Source: Eucommia ulmoides
Taxonomy: Eukaryota > Streptophyta > Magnoliopsida > Garryales > Eucommiaceae
NCBI GenBank assembly: GCA_016647705.1
Contig: CM028328.1
Coordinates: 3,187,311 to 3,251,310, forward strand
Length of the DNA: 64,000 nucleotides
Direction: 5' to 3'
Of the stretch, positions 12,599 to 23,935 are shown piece after piece (position 1 is the stretch's first letter; the number at the start of each line of letters is the position of its first letter). Under the pieces are notes generated by a model. It saw nothing but the letters and a program-made list of their open reading frames with translations, did not search any database and was not told the DNA's origin. Both the position numbers and the translations under genes were made by a program.

Positions 12599-13292
12599 CT
12601 ACAAAAATACTAAAGAAATAATTTTTGTTCAACAGTTTACCAAATTAATTTTTATCCATGCACTATATGCATTATAGTATTTTTTTTAAAATTTTAAAAT
12701 TATTGTACTACATGAAAGTCGTTAAATTTTTTCATGTAAAAAATTGAAATAACTTTTATAATAGGCAGTGACTTTGAACTTTTGACAAAATTATTGGATT
12801 TTTCAAAAAATTATTATATCCAATAAGTTGAATGAATAATGAATTGTAAAATTTGGGTTTAAGGCAAAAAAACCATAAAGAAAATGTGAACTATTTTATT
12901 ACTTGTGAACAAAAATAAATGAAAGTTACTATGATTTTATCCCGTATGTTTTGACCGAATTGAATTTTACTCTTTGTAGAATTTTCCTAAGCACTTATTC
13001 CTCCTGTGATTTAGAGTACAATCCAATGGTTACATTTTTTTTGTAAACGTTAACGGTCAAATCTCAAAAAGTAAAAAATAATAAGCTGTTTAATATTAAT
13101 TAACATTTATACCCCAAATCAAATCTAATAATATTTATTTACCCATTTTTTCTTTCTTAAGTTTCATTTATTCTTTTGGGTCGATTCAGGTCAGGTTGCC
13201 AGGGCTGAGCATAAGAGTAAATTTGTGATTTTATGCAATTCTCTAAAACATGGTATATATATATGTGCGCGCGCCCGCGCGCAAATTACTAC
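12599..13292 (-). other. Intron of the terpene synthase pseudogene
   Basis: 694 bases between the donor after SHK (GTAGTAATT on the minus strand) and the TTTTTGTAG acceptor before LEQKR. It is AT-rich. A GCGC-rich run at 13266-13282 beside a TA run could form alternating purine-pyrimidine (Z-prone) DNA. Confidence 0.75.
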
Positions 13293-13559
13293 CTTATGCG
13301 ACACTATGTCATTCATAAGCCTGCAGACGATGGATGCAGCGCTAACAATCGGAGGATCACCGGAGACCCAATCGACGGCCTCTTTTGTAGCCAATTCTCC
13401 CATATATGCCAATAAGAAGGGTTGTTGCAAGCATATGGTAAGCACCTGTTGTAAGTGCATTTTCCATGTACTCCTCGATGGAAGGAACATGACCTTTCTC
13501 ACACCATTCAGCTTCAAGATGGTTACCTTTCCATTGCCTTTTCATCTGACAAGATGATA

Positions 13560-13870
13560 ACCGTTAAAATCTATTAGAAGAGATGTAGAATAAATCTCAA
13601 TCATTAAATTGAAGATATATTTTTGTCAATTGAATTTATATATTTAGAGATATTTTAACCTTTGAAAATAATTAATTAGTTAAATTTTAAATTTAATTTA
13701 CATAAACTTACTTTTTATTAAAATATGCCTTCAGACACGACCAATTAGTAGTATAATTATATCACATCTATATATCTGTGATATAATGTAGTAGGAGACA
13801 TGAATCCTAATTTCAATAGTTAAGACTTTTAATTATTTCTAATATGTCTAATTCTCATTAGATCATATTT
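13560..13870. repeat. Upstream terpene synthase intron remnant, duplicated at 57430-57890
   Basis: Shares ordered blocks with 57430-57890, including CTATTAGAAGA, AATTTAATTTACATAAA, ATATAATGTAGTAGGAG and ATGTCTAATTCTCATTA. It adjoins the acceptor of the penultimate exon, so it is intron sequence here. Confidence 0.65.
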
Positions 13871-13877
13871 TAATTTA

Positions 13878-14368
13878 GGAAAAATTACATTTTTGGTCCG
13901 TAAAGTATGGGGTGGGTGTCTAGGCAGACCCTCAGATTTGTCAAATTGCATATTTGATATTTCAAGTTCCACATGTACTTCAACCCCACAAAATTAAAGA
14001 CGTTACTAATGATTTTAGACGAAAATGAGTTGTTCTCAACACCTGAACTTCTATGGGGATATTTTCGTTATTTTATCACTATGCTAAACCTGAAACATTT
14101 TTCCTTAACAACGATTCACGTTTTTTTCTCATTCTTGAGAAGAATTGTTGTTAGAAAAATGTTGAAAAAAATATTTTAGGCTTACTGAATGGATGAAATG
14201 ACAAAAATATTTCTATTAGAAGGGCATTATGCTAAGCACAATCCATTTTTCTATCAAAATCACGAACACGTTTTTAATTTTGTGCAATTGAAATAATGTA
14301 ACTTGAGGGACCATATGTATAATTTGTCAAATTTCAAAGTTTACATAAACACTCACCCATACATAAGA
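13878..14368. mobile_element. MITE, copy 1 of a family also at 58760-59250
   Basis: Begins GGAAAAATTACATTTTTGG and carries long sub-terminal inverted repeats (CAAATTGCATATTTGAT against GTATAATTTGTCAAAT). The middle shares ATGAGTTGTTCTCAACA and AGAATTGTTGTTAGAAAAA with the second copy. The right end is truncated where the Tat LTR begins. No protein is encoded. Confidence 0.75.
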
Positions 14369-15329
14369 AGTTGTTGGTGTCTAAAATTGGTAAACACTCC
14401 GAGTTGGTCCGGTCAGATTCCACGTGTATTTTTCTTACTGAGGCGAGGTGCTGAGCTTGAGTTTCGAGACTGGAGTCCTCAAGCATCCCATAGTCAACAG
14501 TCAAATATTTCCACAATTCCGAGCAAAAGTCTAGAGAGTTGATGTCCAGAGAGTATGTACTAGCACAAGGACCCGCCAGGGTGGTGCCCTGCGAAGCCCC
14601 TCCAACGTGAGAGTAAGAGCTCGGGGAGAGAAAACCAAATATATGCTTCAAGTAAGAGGTTGGATATTTATAGGAGTGGAGTGTAATTAGTGTTGCCTAA
14701 TTGAGGTCTTGAGCACGGTTAATTAGAATCACCTTGTGCCTGGCCAATAATAGGAGGAGAGATAAGGACCTAATGGGCTAGGGCTTTTGACCTATAAGAC
14801 AGGCCCATGGGCTAAACCATTTGGATTTGAGGAGACTGATTGATGAAGAATTCGATTCTAGAAGACCTGAAGAGGTGGATATCTTCTGAACGGTGCACAA
14901 ATGGTGACAAAGGTTCCATGTAGTACTGCTTGCTGACCAAAAATAAGAGGTAAGGGCGTTGGTCGACCAAACCGCAAAGGCTACATCTCCAACAGTTGCC
15001 AAGCAAAAGCAACATAGTAGGGAGTTGATCGACAGTGAATAAATGGGTCTTTCAACTAGAAGGTACTGCCTAGAGATAGCACGGCAGGGCAGTGGTCGAC
15101 GCTTTTCATTTGGATCTATCGATGTGTGACTGCCGGCCAGGGATAGCATGGCGGGCCACTAGTCGGCCCATTTCCAATGGGCCCATCCCTTGGTGGTTTC
15201 CGACTAGGGATAACGCTACAGGGTAGAGCTCACAAAGTAGTGATGATGTGGTCATACCAATCAGGAAGGACGATTATGTGGCTGAGATGACAAACATGTG
15301 GTTGGGAATTTGGGCGTACGTGGATGCTG

Positions 15330-16400
15330 TCCAAAATTACCCACATCAGTTTGATCGCACCACATTTGTGCGATTTTATACCCCTAAATTTAGGTTTGTT
15401 AATCGTTCGAATAGTATAAATTATTATAAATAGATTCATTTTAGTTCTTTCTGTATGTTTATGAAAATGGCACAAAATGATGTTAAGATGGGGCAAATTA
15501 GATTAAAAACGAGTAAACTACAACATGCCGAAACAAAAGCCGAACAAAAATCGAAGAAACTGGAATAAATCGTTGGATCACTATAAAATATCAAAAACTG
15601 AATTAATTTATATGTTTTTGAAAAATGAACAAAATGATGTTGAGTTTGAGCGAATCGGATGAAAAACGAGCAAACCACGACAATCCGAAAGAAAACCGTC
15701 TATGAACAGTACCACCTATGAACAGTAACCCCAACTTGTTTAACCACTTGACAAGTTGCACCCAAAACTCTTTTTTGAAATTCTATAAATAGAGGTAGAA
15801 GCTTAGGCCAAGGAGGAGATTCATATACCATGTTCTTGAAATCGGTGTTATAATCGGATTTATTTTCAAAAGGTTCATGTCGAAATTTTGATTCTAAATT
15901 CAATTGCTTCGTTAAATTTAGTACTTGAGGTCTAAAATTAATAGTCACATAATAGTATTCACAAGGATTTATTAGTAAACTTGATGGTTTATGCTTTGAT
16001 TTTAATTCACTTTAGATTAGATTAATGTGGGAATTAAATATTGTCGATATATCATGCTTGAAGAATAATAAATCTTATTTTTTTGAGTAAGGTTAGGAAG
16101 AATCATTTTGCACAAATCCAAATTAAGGAAAAAAAAATATATGAAAACGACATAAACTTCGAAATACAAAATCTACAATTTCTAACCCGGTTCCCTATTT
16201 TTCTTAGTATTTTTCCATTAATTATTTTGTTGTTCATTTAGTTTTTCATTTCTTAAAAATAAAACAAAATCATTTTCAACTAAATTAAATTCATTTAGAT
16301 GAATTAAGTATTTTCCCTCTGATAACAATCCTCGTGGGATTGACCTCCCTTCCGTTTATCTTTGCTATATCTTATTCGTGTGCTCAGTTTCCCCCTAGTT
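15330..16400 (+). repeat. Gypsy-type LTR fragment nested in the Tat LTR
   Basis: AT-rich sequence with repeated ATGAAAAACGAGCAAAC-type blocks, a TATA box in TTCTATAAATAGAGG (about 15780-15795) and a right part with GGGATTGACCTCC, as seen near the end of Athila-like LTRs. A piece (16110-16200, with ATGAAAACGACATAAACTTC) recurs at about 63500-63590. Exact ends and target duplication were not found. Confidence 0.5.
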
Positions 16401-16507
16401 CTGAGCGCCGAGTGACATGAGGCTCTTGGGACTATCAGGTCACTATATGCATGTGGCTACTTCGAGCATGCGTCTTTTGAGCGGCATCTGTTAGGCAAAC
16501 AAATAAT

Positions 16508-17655
16508 GCTACATTTGGTACGCTGGAATGGAATGGAATGAGTGTGGTATTGGAATGAATGTGGTAGTGGAATGGAATGACCATTGCCATTCCTATGTTT
16601 GGTGACAAACGAGATTAAATATGGTATTGGAAAAAATGGTCATTATCATTCCTACGTTTGGTTACAAAATACATTAAATATGGTATTAGAATGACCGATA
16701 AAAACAGAAATATGGGAACAAAAACCGAAATCTGGGAACAAAAACAGAAATCTGGAAGAAAAACAGAAATATGAGAACAAAAACAAAAATCTGGGAACAA
16801 AAATAGAAATCTGCGAACAAAAACAAAAACCGAAATCTGGGAACATATTTCTATTTTTGTTACCAGATTTCTATTTTTGTTCCCAGATTTCTGTTTTTGT
16901 TTTGTTCCCAGATTTTTATTTTTGTTCTCATATTTCTGTTTTTCTTCTCAATTTCTGTTTTCGTTCCTAGATTTCTATTTTTGTTTTTGTTCCCATATTT
17001 CTGTTTTTGTTTTTGTTCCCAGATTTTGTTTCCATATTTCTATTTTTGTTTTTGTTCTCATATTTCTGTTTTTGTTCCGGATTTCTATTTTTGTTCCCAG
17101 ATTTCTGTTTTTGTTTTGCTCTCAGATTTTGCTCCTATATTTCTATTTTTGTTTTTGTTTTCATATTTCTATTTTTGTTCCCGATTTCTGTTTTTGTTCT
17201 CATAATTCTGTTTTCGTTTTTGTCCCCATATTTCAGTTTTTGTTCTCATATTTCTATTTTCGTTTTTTTTCTAGATTTGTATTTTTGTTTTTGTTCCTAG
17301 ATTTTGTTTCCATATTTTTGTTTTCGTTTTATGTTTTCTAGGAACATAAATATAAAAGTAACACCACCATATTTTTGTTTTTGTTTCCAGAATTTTATTT
17401 TCTATTGTGAAAAATACGGAAACACAAGTATAGGTTATTCTTCTTACCTAATAATTCATTTTATTTGAAATTAGGTAATCCTGAGATTACCTAATACCTC
17501 ATTTCATTTGAGATTGACTAATCCCAAGAATTGTGGGATTAGTCATTACTTGGGAATGAAAATAAAAATCAATCCTACCAACCAAATGTAGGAATGGAAT
17601 GACCATTCCAATAGTCATTCCAATCCCACCTTGAATCCCGCGTACCAAACGCCAC
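16508..17655. mobile_element. Non-autonomous TIR transposon with mirror-image internal arrays
   Basis: Terminal inverted repeats contain TTTGGTACGC followed by GGAATGGAATG-type words on the left, and the reverse (ATTCCAATCCC..GCGTACCAAACG) on the right. More sub-terminal GGTCATT/CATTCC words are paired. The interior is a minisatellite. There is no transposase; it is probably mobilised by a hAT- or Mutator-type enzyme. Superfamily undecided. Confidence 0.75.
16690..17340. repeat. Two opposed arrays of a ~20-bp unit
   Basis: At 16690-16845 the unit reads AAAAACAGAAATCTGGGAAC; from 16847 to 17340 the reverse complement repeats many times. The junction near 16846 makes a large hairpin possible. 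The Phe-rich ORFs of up to 154 residues on both strands are by-products of this repeat and are not genes. Confidence 0.88.
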
Positions 17656-17736
17656 CTAAGGGAATTCCACTTGTCATCATTGTCTAACATGCTCCATTAA
17701 TCGAGGTGTCTTTTTACATTTTCCCCTGAATTTCCC

Positions 17737-17744
17737 TATAAATA
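17737..17744 (+). promoter_or_regulatory. TATA box of the antisense extra ORF
   Basis: TATAAATA in CCCTATAAATAGGAGG, 91 bases before the ATG at 17828. A start site about 30 bases downstream would fall in CATTCCACAC. It drives transcription opposite to the pol gene of the same element. Confidence 0.6.
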
Positions 17745-19192
17745 GGAGGTGGCAAGGCCTCATTCCACACTTGAGGGTTTCTAAATATTGTTTCCTCTGC
17801 TTGGTAATTCCCTTGCACTTAGCCAAAATGGTTCTCCAATATCTTTCTTCTTCTAACTCCTTTTCTTCCCGCTCAGACAATAGAACAGAGTCTAGCTTGT
17901 TGGGACGGACCTCCTCTACTCCTCATCAAGCCGTTGGACGTGCTCTAGTTCTTAGGAGGGCTCCTACTTTCTCTTTGGCGGACTGACCACTCTCTTCTGG
18001 CGACACCGTTCAGTCCTTCGCCAAATTGGTGACTTCGGTTGGCTGCCGAGGTGATCACGGCGAAGCGAGCTCCTCCAGGGACCCTAGTGTTGTTCTGGAG
18101 GAGGGAAACGTGAAAGTGACGCGTGTTTTGGAGGCAATTCCCCTAAGACTACTACTTGTTAGTAGTTTAAGGCTCCAAATCCTATACTCTATCATTCTTG
18201 TCCTTAACCCTCTCTGGGAGCTTCAGTCCAACGTCATTGAGAAGGATTTAAGGAGGGTCCACAACTTGTACACTTTTCTGAGCTCTGTCGTGACGAGACT
18301 CTCTACTCCCAAACAGTGAGCACACCAGCCGCCCACAGGATTCCTTACCGTTCACTTTCACCAACTCGAGGCCGAACTCTGATTTTTCGTTTACCCATGG
18401 ATCGAGGACATCTGCAAGGAGTATGGTTTGTATCCATCACAACTTGCTCCGAATAGTATGAGGGTGATAATAGCGGCCTACATCATCTTTAGGGCAGAAG
18501 GGATAGAGTCGAGCATAAAGCTCTTATGTGCTCTATTCTTTGCCAAATCTCTGCCCCGATGTGCTAGGTGGTGCTATGTATCCTCCAGGTCCTAATTTTT
18601 GAACGACCTAGACTTAAAGATTCACGGATGGAGGCCGGAGTATTTTTACCTCGGAGGGCACGGCTAGGAGTTTAGCCCAAACGAGGAGGATCGTTTGATC
18701 CCCGTCCAACTGGGTTGGGAGAGAGTTGATAAGGAAATATCAAAGGTGAAGGGCGTCAGGAGTTCGACAAATTCTTCTTACTTGCGTTTTTCTTTTATTT
18801 TGTAGAGAACGAGAAGGGCGACGAAGAAGAAAAAGGCCCTCCATCTAGAGATCGCCGCACAGAAGGAGAAAGTGCTCCGAACAGCCTTTCACCAAGTAAA
18901 CGAGCTCATCAGGTCAATATTATATGATATTTATTTCTACCGGGATCCTTCCTTGCCTCCTGCCAAGCTCTAGCCAAATCCATCCAATAATGAGTTTTCC
19001 TCTTCTAGCCATCCATTTTCTAGTACTTAGTCAAATTTCTTGTTCTGACATTGCCTTTTCTCTCTCTCTATCCTTGGTAGGAATGGACAAAGTCACTCTT
19101 ATGATAAAAATTAAGGCCCAGAAGTAGGCAACCACAATGGGGAGTTCTTCCGTCGCTCCCGAACAGACGTCTCAAGGCAGCGGTGTACCGCT

Positions 19193-19197
19193 CCGCT
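19193..19197. repeat. Target-site duplication, left copy (CCGCT)
   Basis: CCGCT here matches CCGCT at 24511-24515 exactly, flanking the young Copia element. Confidence 0.95.
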
Positions 19198-19772
19198 TGT
19201 TGTGCGGAAGCGTGTCGGGTGGACCCAACACAGAACAAATATTATGGGAGATGAAATGAAAACACACACACTCACAAACAAGAACACAAGTTTTAACGAG
19301 GTTCGGCAATTTCGCCTACTCCTCGGGAGCAACTATGGAACTTCTTTATTTGACAATAAAATACAAATAAAGAATACAAAACAAGGTCTTAAAACAACTT
19401 AAGACACTTGTGCAAAAATTCACTCAATTGTGGCTATTGAGGAATTGAACTCTCTCTCTTAATGTACTTCTTCAATTGAGAGATATTGTTTTCATCAATT
19501 GTGAGATGTTTTTTCTTCAAAGCTCATGGTCTCAATTTATAGGGAATGTTTGAGGCTCATAATCTAGTGTGAACAAGATCTTTAAAACCTTCAACAATTG
19601 AGGTAGCCACAATGTTGGAATCAATTGTTGGAACCAATTTTGAATAACTCCATCTACCATTTTTGACCCATTTTTCTTCTTCCCTTTCATACCAAACAAA
19701 TGTGTGAAAAATCTATTCACACCATGAAAAATGTTAGCCCAATTTTGTTGACAATCAAGCCAACAACCAACA
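19198..19772 (-). repeat. 3' LTR of the young Copia
   Basis: 575 bp from TGTTGTGCGG to ACAACCAACA; same length and, as far as I can see, same sequence as 23936-24510. Being next to the polypurine tract it is the 3' LTR of this minus-strand element. Confidence 0.95.
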
Positions 19773-19784
19773 ATCTCCACCTTG
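19773..19784 (-). other. Polypurine tract of the young Copia
   Basis: On the minus strand AAGGTGGAGAT stands directly before the LTR start TGTTGGTTG. Confidence 0.85.
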
Positions 19785-19880
19785 GCAAGATTTTCAAATG
19801 CCACCATCACCACAACGTTAATATGAATTCTCATACTACACCTCCAATAGAACCAATAGTTGCTCCTCCAAAAATCATAC

Positions 19881-22800
19881 TTATGTATGAACAATATTGG
19901 CCAAGTTTAGGCAGTGCTGAAACTTGGCGCTTCCAACGACTTTTGTCAACATATCTGCAGGGTTATCGACTGTCCCAATCTTCGTAAGAAGAATAACACC
20001 TGCATCAACAATTTCTCGAACAAAGTGGAATCGAACATCAATATGTTTGGTCCGAGCATGATGAACTTGGTTCTTCGCTAGATGTATTGCGCTTTGACTG
20101 TCGCAATATATCTCTACCTGTTTCTGATGAAGACCCAAGTTTGAAATTAGTCCATGTAACCAAATGGCTTCCTTCATGGCTTCTCCAGCAGCCATGTATT
20201 CAGCCTCCGTGGTAGACAATGCTACAGTGGACTGCAAAGTAGACCTCCAACTGACTGGACCATTAGCCATGGTAAATAAATACCCGGTAGTAGACCGTCG
20301 TTTATCCAAATCACCAGCGTAGTCTGAATCCACATATCCAATGAGAAATCTTTCGACTTCCATTTGATTTCTCACAAATTTCAAACCCACATCCTCAGTA
20401 CCTTTGATATACTTCAAAATCCATTTTGCAGCTTCCCAATGCTTCTTTCCTGGATCATGCATGTATCTGCTAACCATACTAACAGCTTGAGAAATATCAG
20501 GTCTTCTGCATACCATTGCGTACATAAGGCTTCCAATCAAACTTGCATACGGTACTTGAGCCATATACATTCTTTCTTCATTTGTACTCGGTGACAGTTC
20601 CGCACTTAATTTAAAGTGAGGAGCCAAAGGTGTATTAACCGGTTTGGTATTTTTATCTATACCAAATCGATTTAGTACATTTTTCAAATACTGTTTCTGT
20701 GTCAGCCACACAGTCCCAGCCGTTCTGTCACGAGTAATTTCCATGCCCAAAATTTTCTTGGCTTCGCCAAGATCCTTCATTTCGAATTCCTTCCGAAGTT
20801 GGGCTTTCAACTTCTCAATCTCCACCAAACTCTTAGATGCGATTAACATATCATCAACATATAAGAGTAAATAAATGAAGGTACCATTTTTTAATTTACG
20901 GAAGTACACACAATGATCATATTGACTTCGCGTAAAGTTATGTACCTTCATAAATTTGTCAAATCTCAAATACCACTGTCGTGGAGATTGCTTCAAACCA
21001 TACAGGGACCTCTGCAACTTGCACACCATTTGTTCTTTGCCAGCAGCTTTGAAACCATCAGGTTTCGACATATAAATTTCCTCATCCAAATCTCCATGTA
21101 GAAAAGCAGTTTTCACATCAAGCTGCGCCAACTCCAAGCCAAATTGTGCGACCATGGCAAGTAAAATTCGAATGGAGAAATGCTTTACTACCGGTGAAAA
21201 GACTTCATTGTAGTCAATACCTTCCTTTTGAGCATACCCCTTTGCAACCAGTCTTGCCTTGAATCTCACACTGTTTTTCCCATGAGAGTCCTCCTTCTTT
21301 GCATATACCCATTTACACCCAATTGCTTTTTTTCTTTTTGGTAACTCTACGAGTTCCCAAGTCATATTTTTATGGAGAGAATCCAATTCTTCATTCATGG
21401 CCTTATTCCATTCCACACTTTCAGAACTTTGCACAGCTTCTTTATATGTGGTTGGAATATCTTCACTGACAATTGGTAGGGCATAAGCAACCATATCCGC
21501 AAACTTTGCTGGTTTTCGAATTGTTCTTTTTGGTTTGCTAGCTGCTATCGATTCTTCAATTTGTGGAGGCCTTTGAGGAGAAGGCTCCACCTCAATTCTA
21601 TCTTCCGTATCCCCGTCATTTTCATCATCTGAATAAGTGTCTTCTGAAAGAGAATCTACTGGACTTTGAATCTCCACTTGCTGCACTAGACTGCCTTTTT
21701 TATTCTCTTCATTCGACACTTTCTTCTTCATAAATTTACTTTTATCGAAAGTAACATCCCTGCTCAAGATCATTTTCTTCAATGCAGGGCACCATAATCT
21801 GAACCCTTTCACTCCACTGCTGAAGCCCAGAAATATGGCCTCCTTTGCCCTTGGATCAAGTTTGCTATCTTCGGTCACGTGAAAGAACGCCGAGCAACCG
21901 AAGATACGCAAAGAATCATAATCTGATGCAGGTGATCCTGACCACACTTCAATAGGAGTTTTTCCATCAATTGCAGTAGAAGGTAGACGGTTAATTAGAT
22001 GACATGCATAAGTAACCGCTTCTGCCCAAAAACTCTTCGTCAAACCGGAATTGGATAGCATGCACCTTACTTTTTCAAGTAAAGTCTGATTCATACGTTC
22101 CGCTACACCATTCTGTTGTGGAGTCTTTTTCACAGAAAAATGCCTCACTATTCCTTCTTGTTTGCACAAGGAATAAAATGGATCGGACGTGTATTCACCG
22201 CCGTTGTCCGATCTCAACACCTTGATCTTCCTTCCGGTTTGATTCTCCACCCTCTTCTTCCAAGCCAAGAAGATCTCTAGGACTTGATACTTACGTTTCA
22301 TAGTATACACCCAGAGTTTTCTTGAGAAGTCATCTACAAATGTAACAAACCAGTGCCTTCCACTCAAAGATGCAGTCTTCGTTGGACCCCAAACATCAGT
22401 ATGCACATAGTCTAGGATCCCTTTTGTTTTGTGGATGGCCGTGCCAAATTTAACTCTGGTTTGCTTGCCCAGCACACAGTGCTCACAGAAGTCCATCTTA
22501 CAAGTCTTGGCACCCTTCAAAAGACCCTGCTTTACTAGGCCTTGCATGGCCTTCTCTCCAGCATGCCCAAACCTCATGTGCCAAAGCTTGGTTGTATCAA
22601 TAGCAGTTTCTACGGTGGCAGCTCCACCGATAACAGTCTTTCCTTGTAAGAAATACAAATTATTTCTCCTTAGGCCTTTCAAGACAACCATAGCACCTCG
22701 TGTGACTTTCAACGATCCAGCTTCCATGATGACTTTGAAACCATTTGATTCCAAAGCACCCAAAGAAATTAGATTCCTCTTCAAATATGGTACATACCAG

Positions 22801-23900
22801 ACATTGGTCAGATCCCTCGTGGTTCCGTCGTGCAGCTTCAATCGGATCACGCCAACCCATTTCCTTTCACACGTATGATCATTTCCCATAAGAATTGATC
22901 CACCACTACCGAGATCCAAACTGGTGAAACAATCCGTATCAGGACACATATGATAGGAGCACGCGGAGTCAAGAATCCACTCGTCTGAGCCAACTCCAGC
23001 TGTAGTAGCCAGAGCAAAATTTGAATCATCATCTTCAATTTGGGCCACGTTTGCATTTGTATTACCCCTGTTTTTCAGCTTGGGGCAATCCTTCTTCCAA
23101 TGACCCTTTTCACGGCAAAAAGCACATTCATCCTTTGCCGGAATCTTCCTGCCATTTGATGAAACTCCTCTCGACTTGGAACGAGAGTTGTTTCTACCTT
23201 TGTTGTGCTTTTTGGTCTCCGATCTGCCCCTCATCATCAAAGCAGTAGATGTATCAGTTTGAGACACCTTGTCACGTCTACGAACTTCGTTATTCATCAA
23301 CGCGTCTGATACATCCTTGAATTTCACCGAGTCTTTTCCGTAGATCAAAGTGGTTGCCAAGTGTTCGTATGAATCCGGTAAGGAATTCAACAACACAAGG
23401 GCTTTGTCCTCATCCTTGATCTCTTCATCCAGGTTCAATAGATTGGCAATCAACTTGTTGAAGTCATTCAAATGATCCATCATAGATGTACCTTCTTGGT
23501 ATTGAAATCGGAAAAGCTTTCGCTTCAGATACAACCGATTCTCAATACTCTTTGTCATGTACTTTTCTTTAAGTACTCTCCATAAGTTCTTCGCCATCGT
23601 TTCTCTCATTACAAAGTATTTGACGTTCTTTGCAAGACAGAGACGAATAGAACCGCACGCCATTTTGTTGATCTTCAACCACTCTGCTTTCTCCATAAAA
23701 TCTGGTTTTTCCTCCAAGGTTATTTCCAAACCCTGTTGAACCAGCATATCCATCATCTCACATTGCCACATGCCAAAACTGTTTGTTCCATCAAATTTTT
23801 CAATATCAAATTTGCCATTTGATATTGACAGTTTTGTTTGTGAACTGGAAGAGGTTGATGGCGATTCAATCTCCTCCGTTTTCGATTCGATCTCCGCCAT
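19881..23900 (-). CDS. Copia gag-pol polyprotein, intact
   Basis: 1339-residue polyprotein that packages, processes, reverse transcribes and integrates the element. It starts MAEIESKTEE just inside the primer-binding site. Gag lies at about residues 30-210, with CCHC zinc knuckle C259-C262-H267-C272. The aspartic protease active site is D311 in WILDSAC (an unusual DSA version common in this group). Integrase has H441, H446, C472, C475 and a DDE triad D502, D565, E601. Reverse transcriptase holds QLDVKTAFLHGDL and YVDD at 1014-1017. RNase H carries D1191, E1234 and D1267 and ends ADMLTK near 1320. Length and order fit a full-length Copia protein, and no stop or frameshift is present. The single frame implies that gag and pol are translated together. 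Confidence 0.97.
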   Translation of the reverse strand: MAEIESKTEEIESPSTSSSSQTKLSISNGKFDIEKFDGTNSFGMWQCEMMDMLVQQGLEITLEEKPDFMEKAEWLKINKMACGSIRLCLAKNVKYFVMRETMAKNLWRVLKEKYMTKSIENRLYLKRKLFRFQYQEGTSMMDHLNDFNKLIANLLNLDEEIKDEDKALVLLNSLPDSYEHLATTLIYGKDSVKFKDVSDALMNNEVRRRDKVSQTDTSTALMMRGRSETKKHNKGRNNSRSKSRGVSSNGRKIPAKDECAFCREKGHWKKDCPKLKNRGNTNANVAQIEDDDSNFALATTAGVGSDEWILDSACSYHMCPDTDCFTSLDLGSGGSILMGNDHTCERKWVGVIRLKLHDGTTRDLTNVWYVPYLKRNLISLGALESNGFKVIMEAGSLKVTRGAMVVLKGLRRNNLYFLQGKTVIGGAATVETAIDTTKLWHMRFGHAGEKAMQGLVKQGLLKGAKTCKMDFCEHCVLGKQTRVKFGTAIHKTKGILDYVHTDVWGPTKTASLSGRHWFVTFVDDFSRKLWVYTMKRKYQVLEIFLAWKKRVENQTGRKIKVLRSDNGGEYTSDPFYSLCKQEGIVRHFSVKKTPQQNGVAERMNQTLLEKVRCMLSNSGLTKSFWAEAVTYACHLINRLPSTAIDGKTPIEVWSGSPASDYDSLRIFGCSAFFHVTEDSKLDPRAKEAIFLGFSSGVKGFRLWCPALKKMILSRDVTFDKSKFMKKKVSNEENKKGSLVQQVEIQSPVDSLSEDTYSDDENDGDTEDRIEVEPSPQRPPQIEESIAASKPKRTIRKPAKFADMVAYALPIVSEDIPTTYKEAVQSSESVEWNKAMNEELDSLHKNMTWELVELPKRKKAIGCKWVYAKKEDSHGKNSVRFKARLVAKGYAQKEGIDYNEVFSPVVKHFSIRILLAMVAQFGLELAQLDVKTAFLHGDLDEEIYMSKPDGFKAAGKEQMVCKLQRSLYGLKQSPRQWYLRFDKFMKVHNFTRSQYDHCVYFRKLKNGTFIYLLLYVDDMLIASKSLVEIEKLKAQLRKEFEMKDLGEAKKILGMEITRDRTAGTVWLTQKQYLKNVLNRFGIDKNTKPVNTPLAPHFKLSAELSPSTNEERMYMAQVPYASLIGSLMYAMVCRRPDISQAVSMVSRYMHDPGKKHWEAAKWILKYIKGTEDVGLKFVRNQMEVERFLIGYVDSDYAGDLDKRRSTTGYLFTMANGPVSWRSTLQSTVALSTTEAEYMAAGEAMKEAIWLHGLISNLGLHQKQVEIYCDSQSAIHLAKNQVHHARTKHIDVRFHFVREIVDAGVILLTKIGTVDNPADMLTKVVGSAKFQHCLNLANIVHT

Positions 23901-23921
23901 AATCCCAAGCTCTCAACCGGA

Positions 23922-23933
23922 GCTCCGATACCA
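23922..23933 (-). other. Primer-binding site of the young Copia
   Basis: Minus strand TGGTATCGGAGC, two bases inside the 5' LTR, resembles the initiator-methionine tRNA primer site TGGTATCAGAGC with one change. Confidence 0.85.
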
Positions 23934-23935
23934 CT

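Larger units (their letters stand above)
11442..13545 (-). pseudogene. Terpene synthase, last two exons, broken
   Basis: Minus-strand remnant of a plant terpene synthase (cyclises prenyl diphosphates). The penultimate exon is 13293-13545, bounded by a CAG acceptor and a GT donor. It reads [20 protein letters not shown], then after a frameshift ATKEAVDW and [10 protein letters not shown]. The next exon starts at 12598 with LEQKRKHIPSTVEFYMEKQ, so the metal-binding NSE/DTE motif (NDxxSxxxE) is intact across the splice junction. Further on it reads SACKDINKQC and RILNLTRVIDV, with another frameshift. The exon is then interrupted by a small transposon (11536-12414) and resumes at about 11535 with LYVDGYTNP and DYVASLLI, ending in TAA at 11442-11444. 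The 253-bp exon is close to the usual size of this exon in the family. The DDxxD exon and everything upstream are absent; the Tat LTR begins at 14372. Subfamily TPS-a is likely, not proven. Confidence 0.88.
14372..17700 (-). repeat. 3' LTR of the large Tat-type gypsy element, carrying two insertions
   Basis: Starts TGTTGGTGTC on the plus strand. It has the GC-richer style of gypsy LTRs at 14372-15250 and again around 16400-16505 and beyond 17655. It is interrupted by another LTR (about 15330-16400) and a TIR element (16508-17655). Its placement as 3' LTR follows from the minus-strand pol further right. The inner border is uncertain; 17700 is an estimate just before the extra ORF promoter. Confidence 0.55.

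Noticed and set aside
13225..13557. 110-residue plus-strand frame
   Set aside because: It is the antisense shadow of the terpene synthase exon, which carries recognisable motifs on the minus strand.
16877..17341. 154-residue Phe-rich open frame
   Set aside because: It is a translation of a ~20-bp tandem repeat, open in several frames on both strands.
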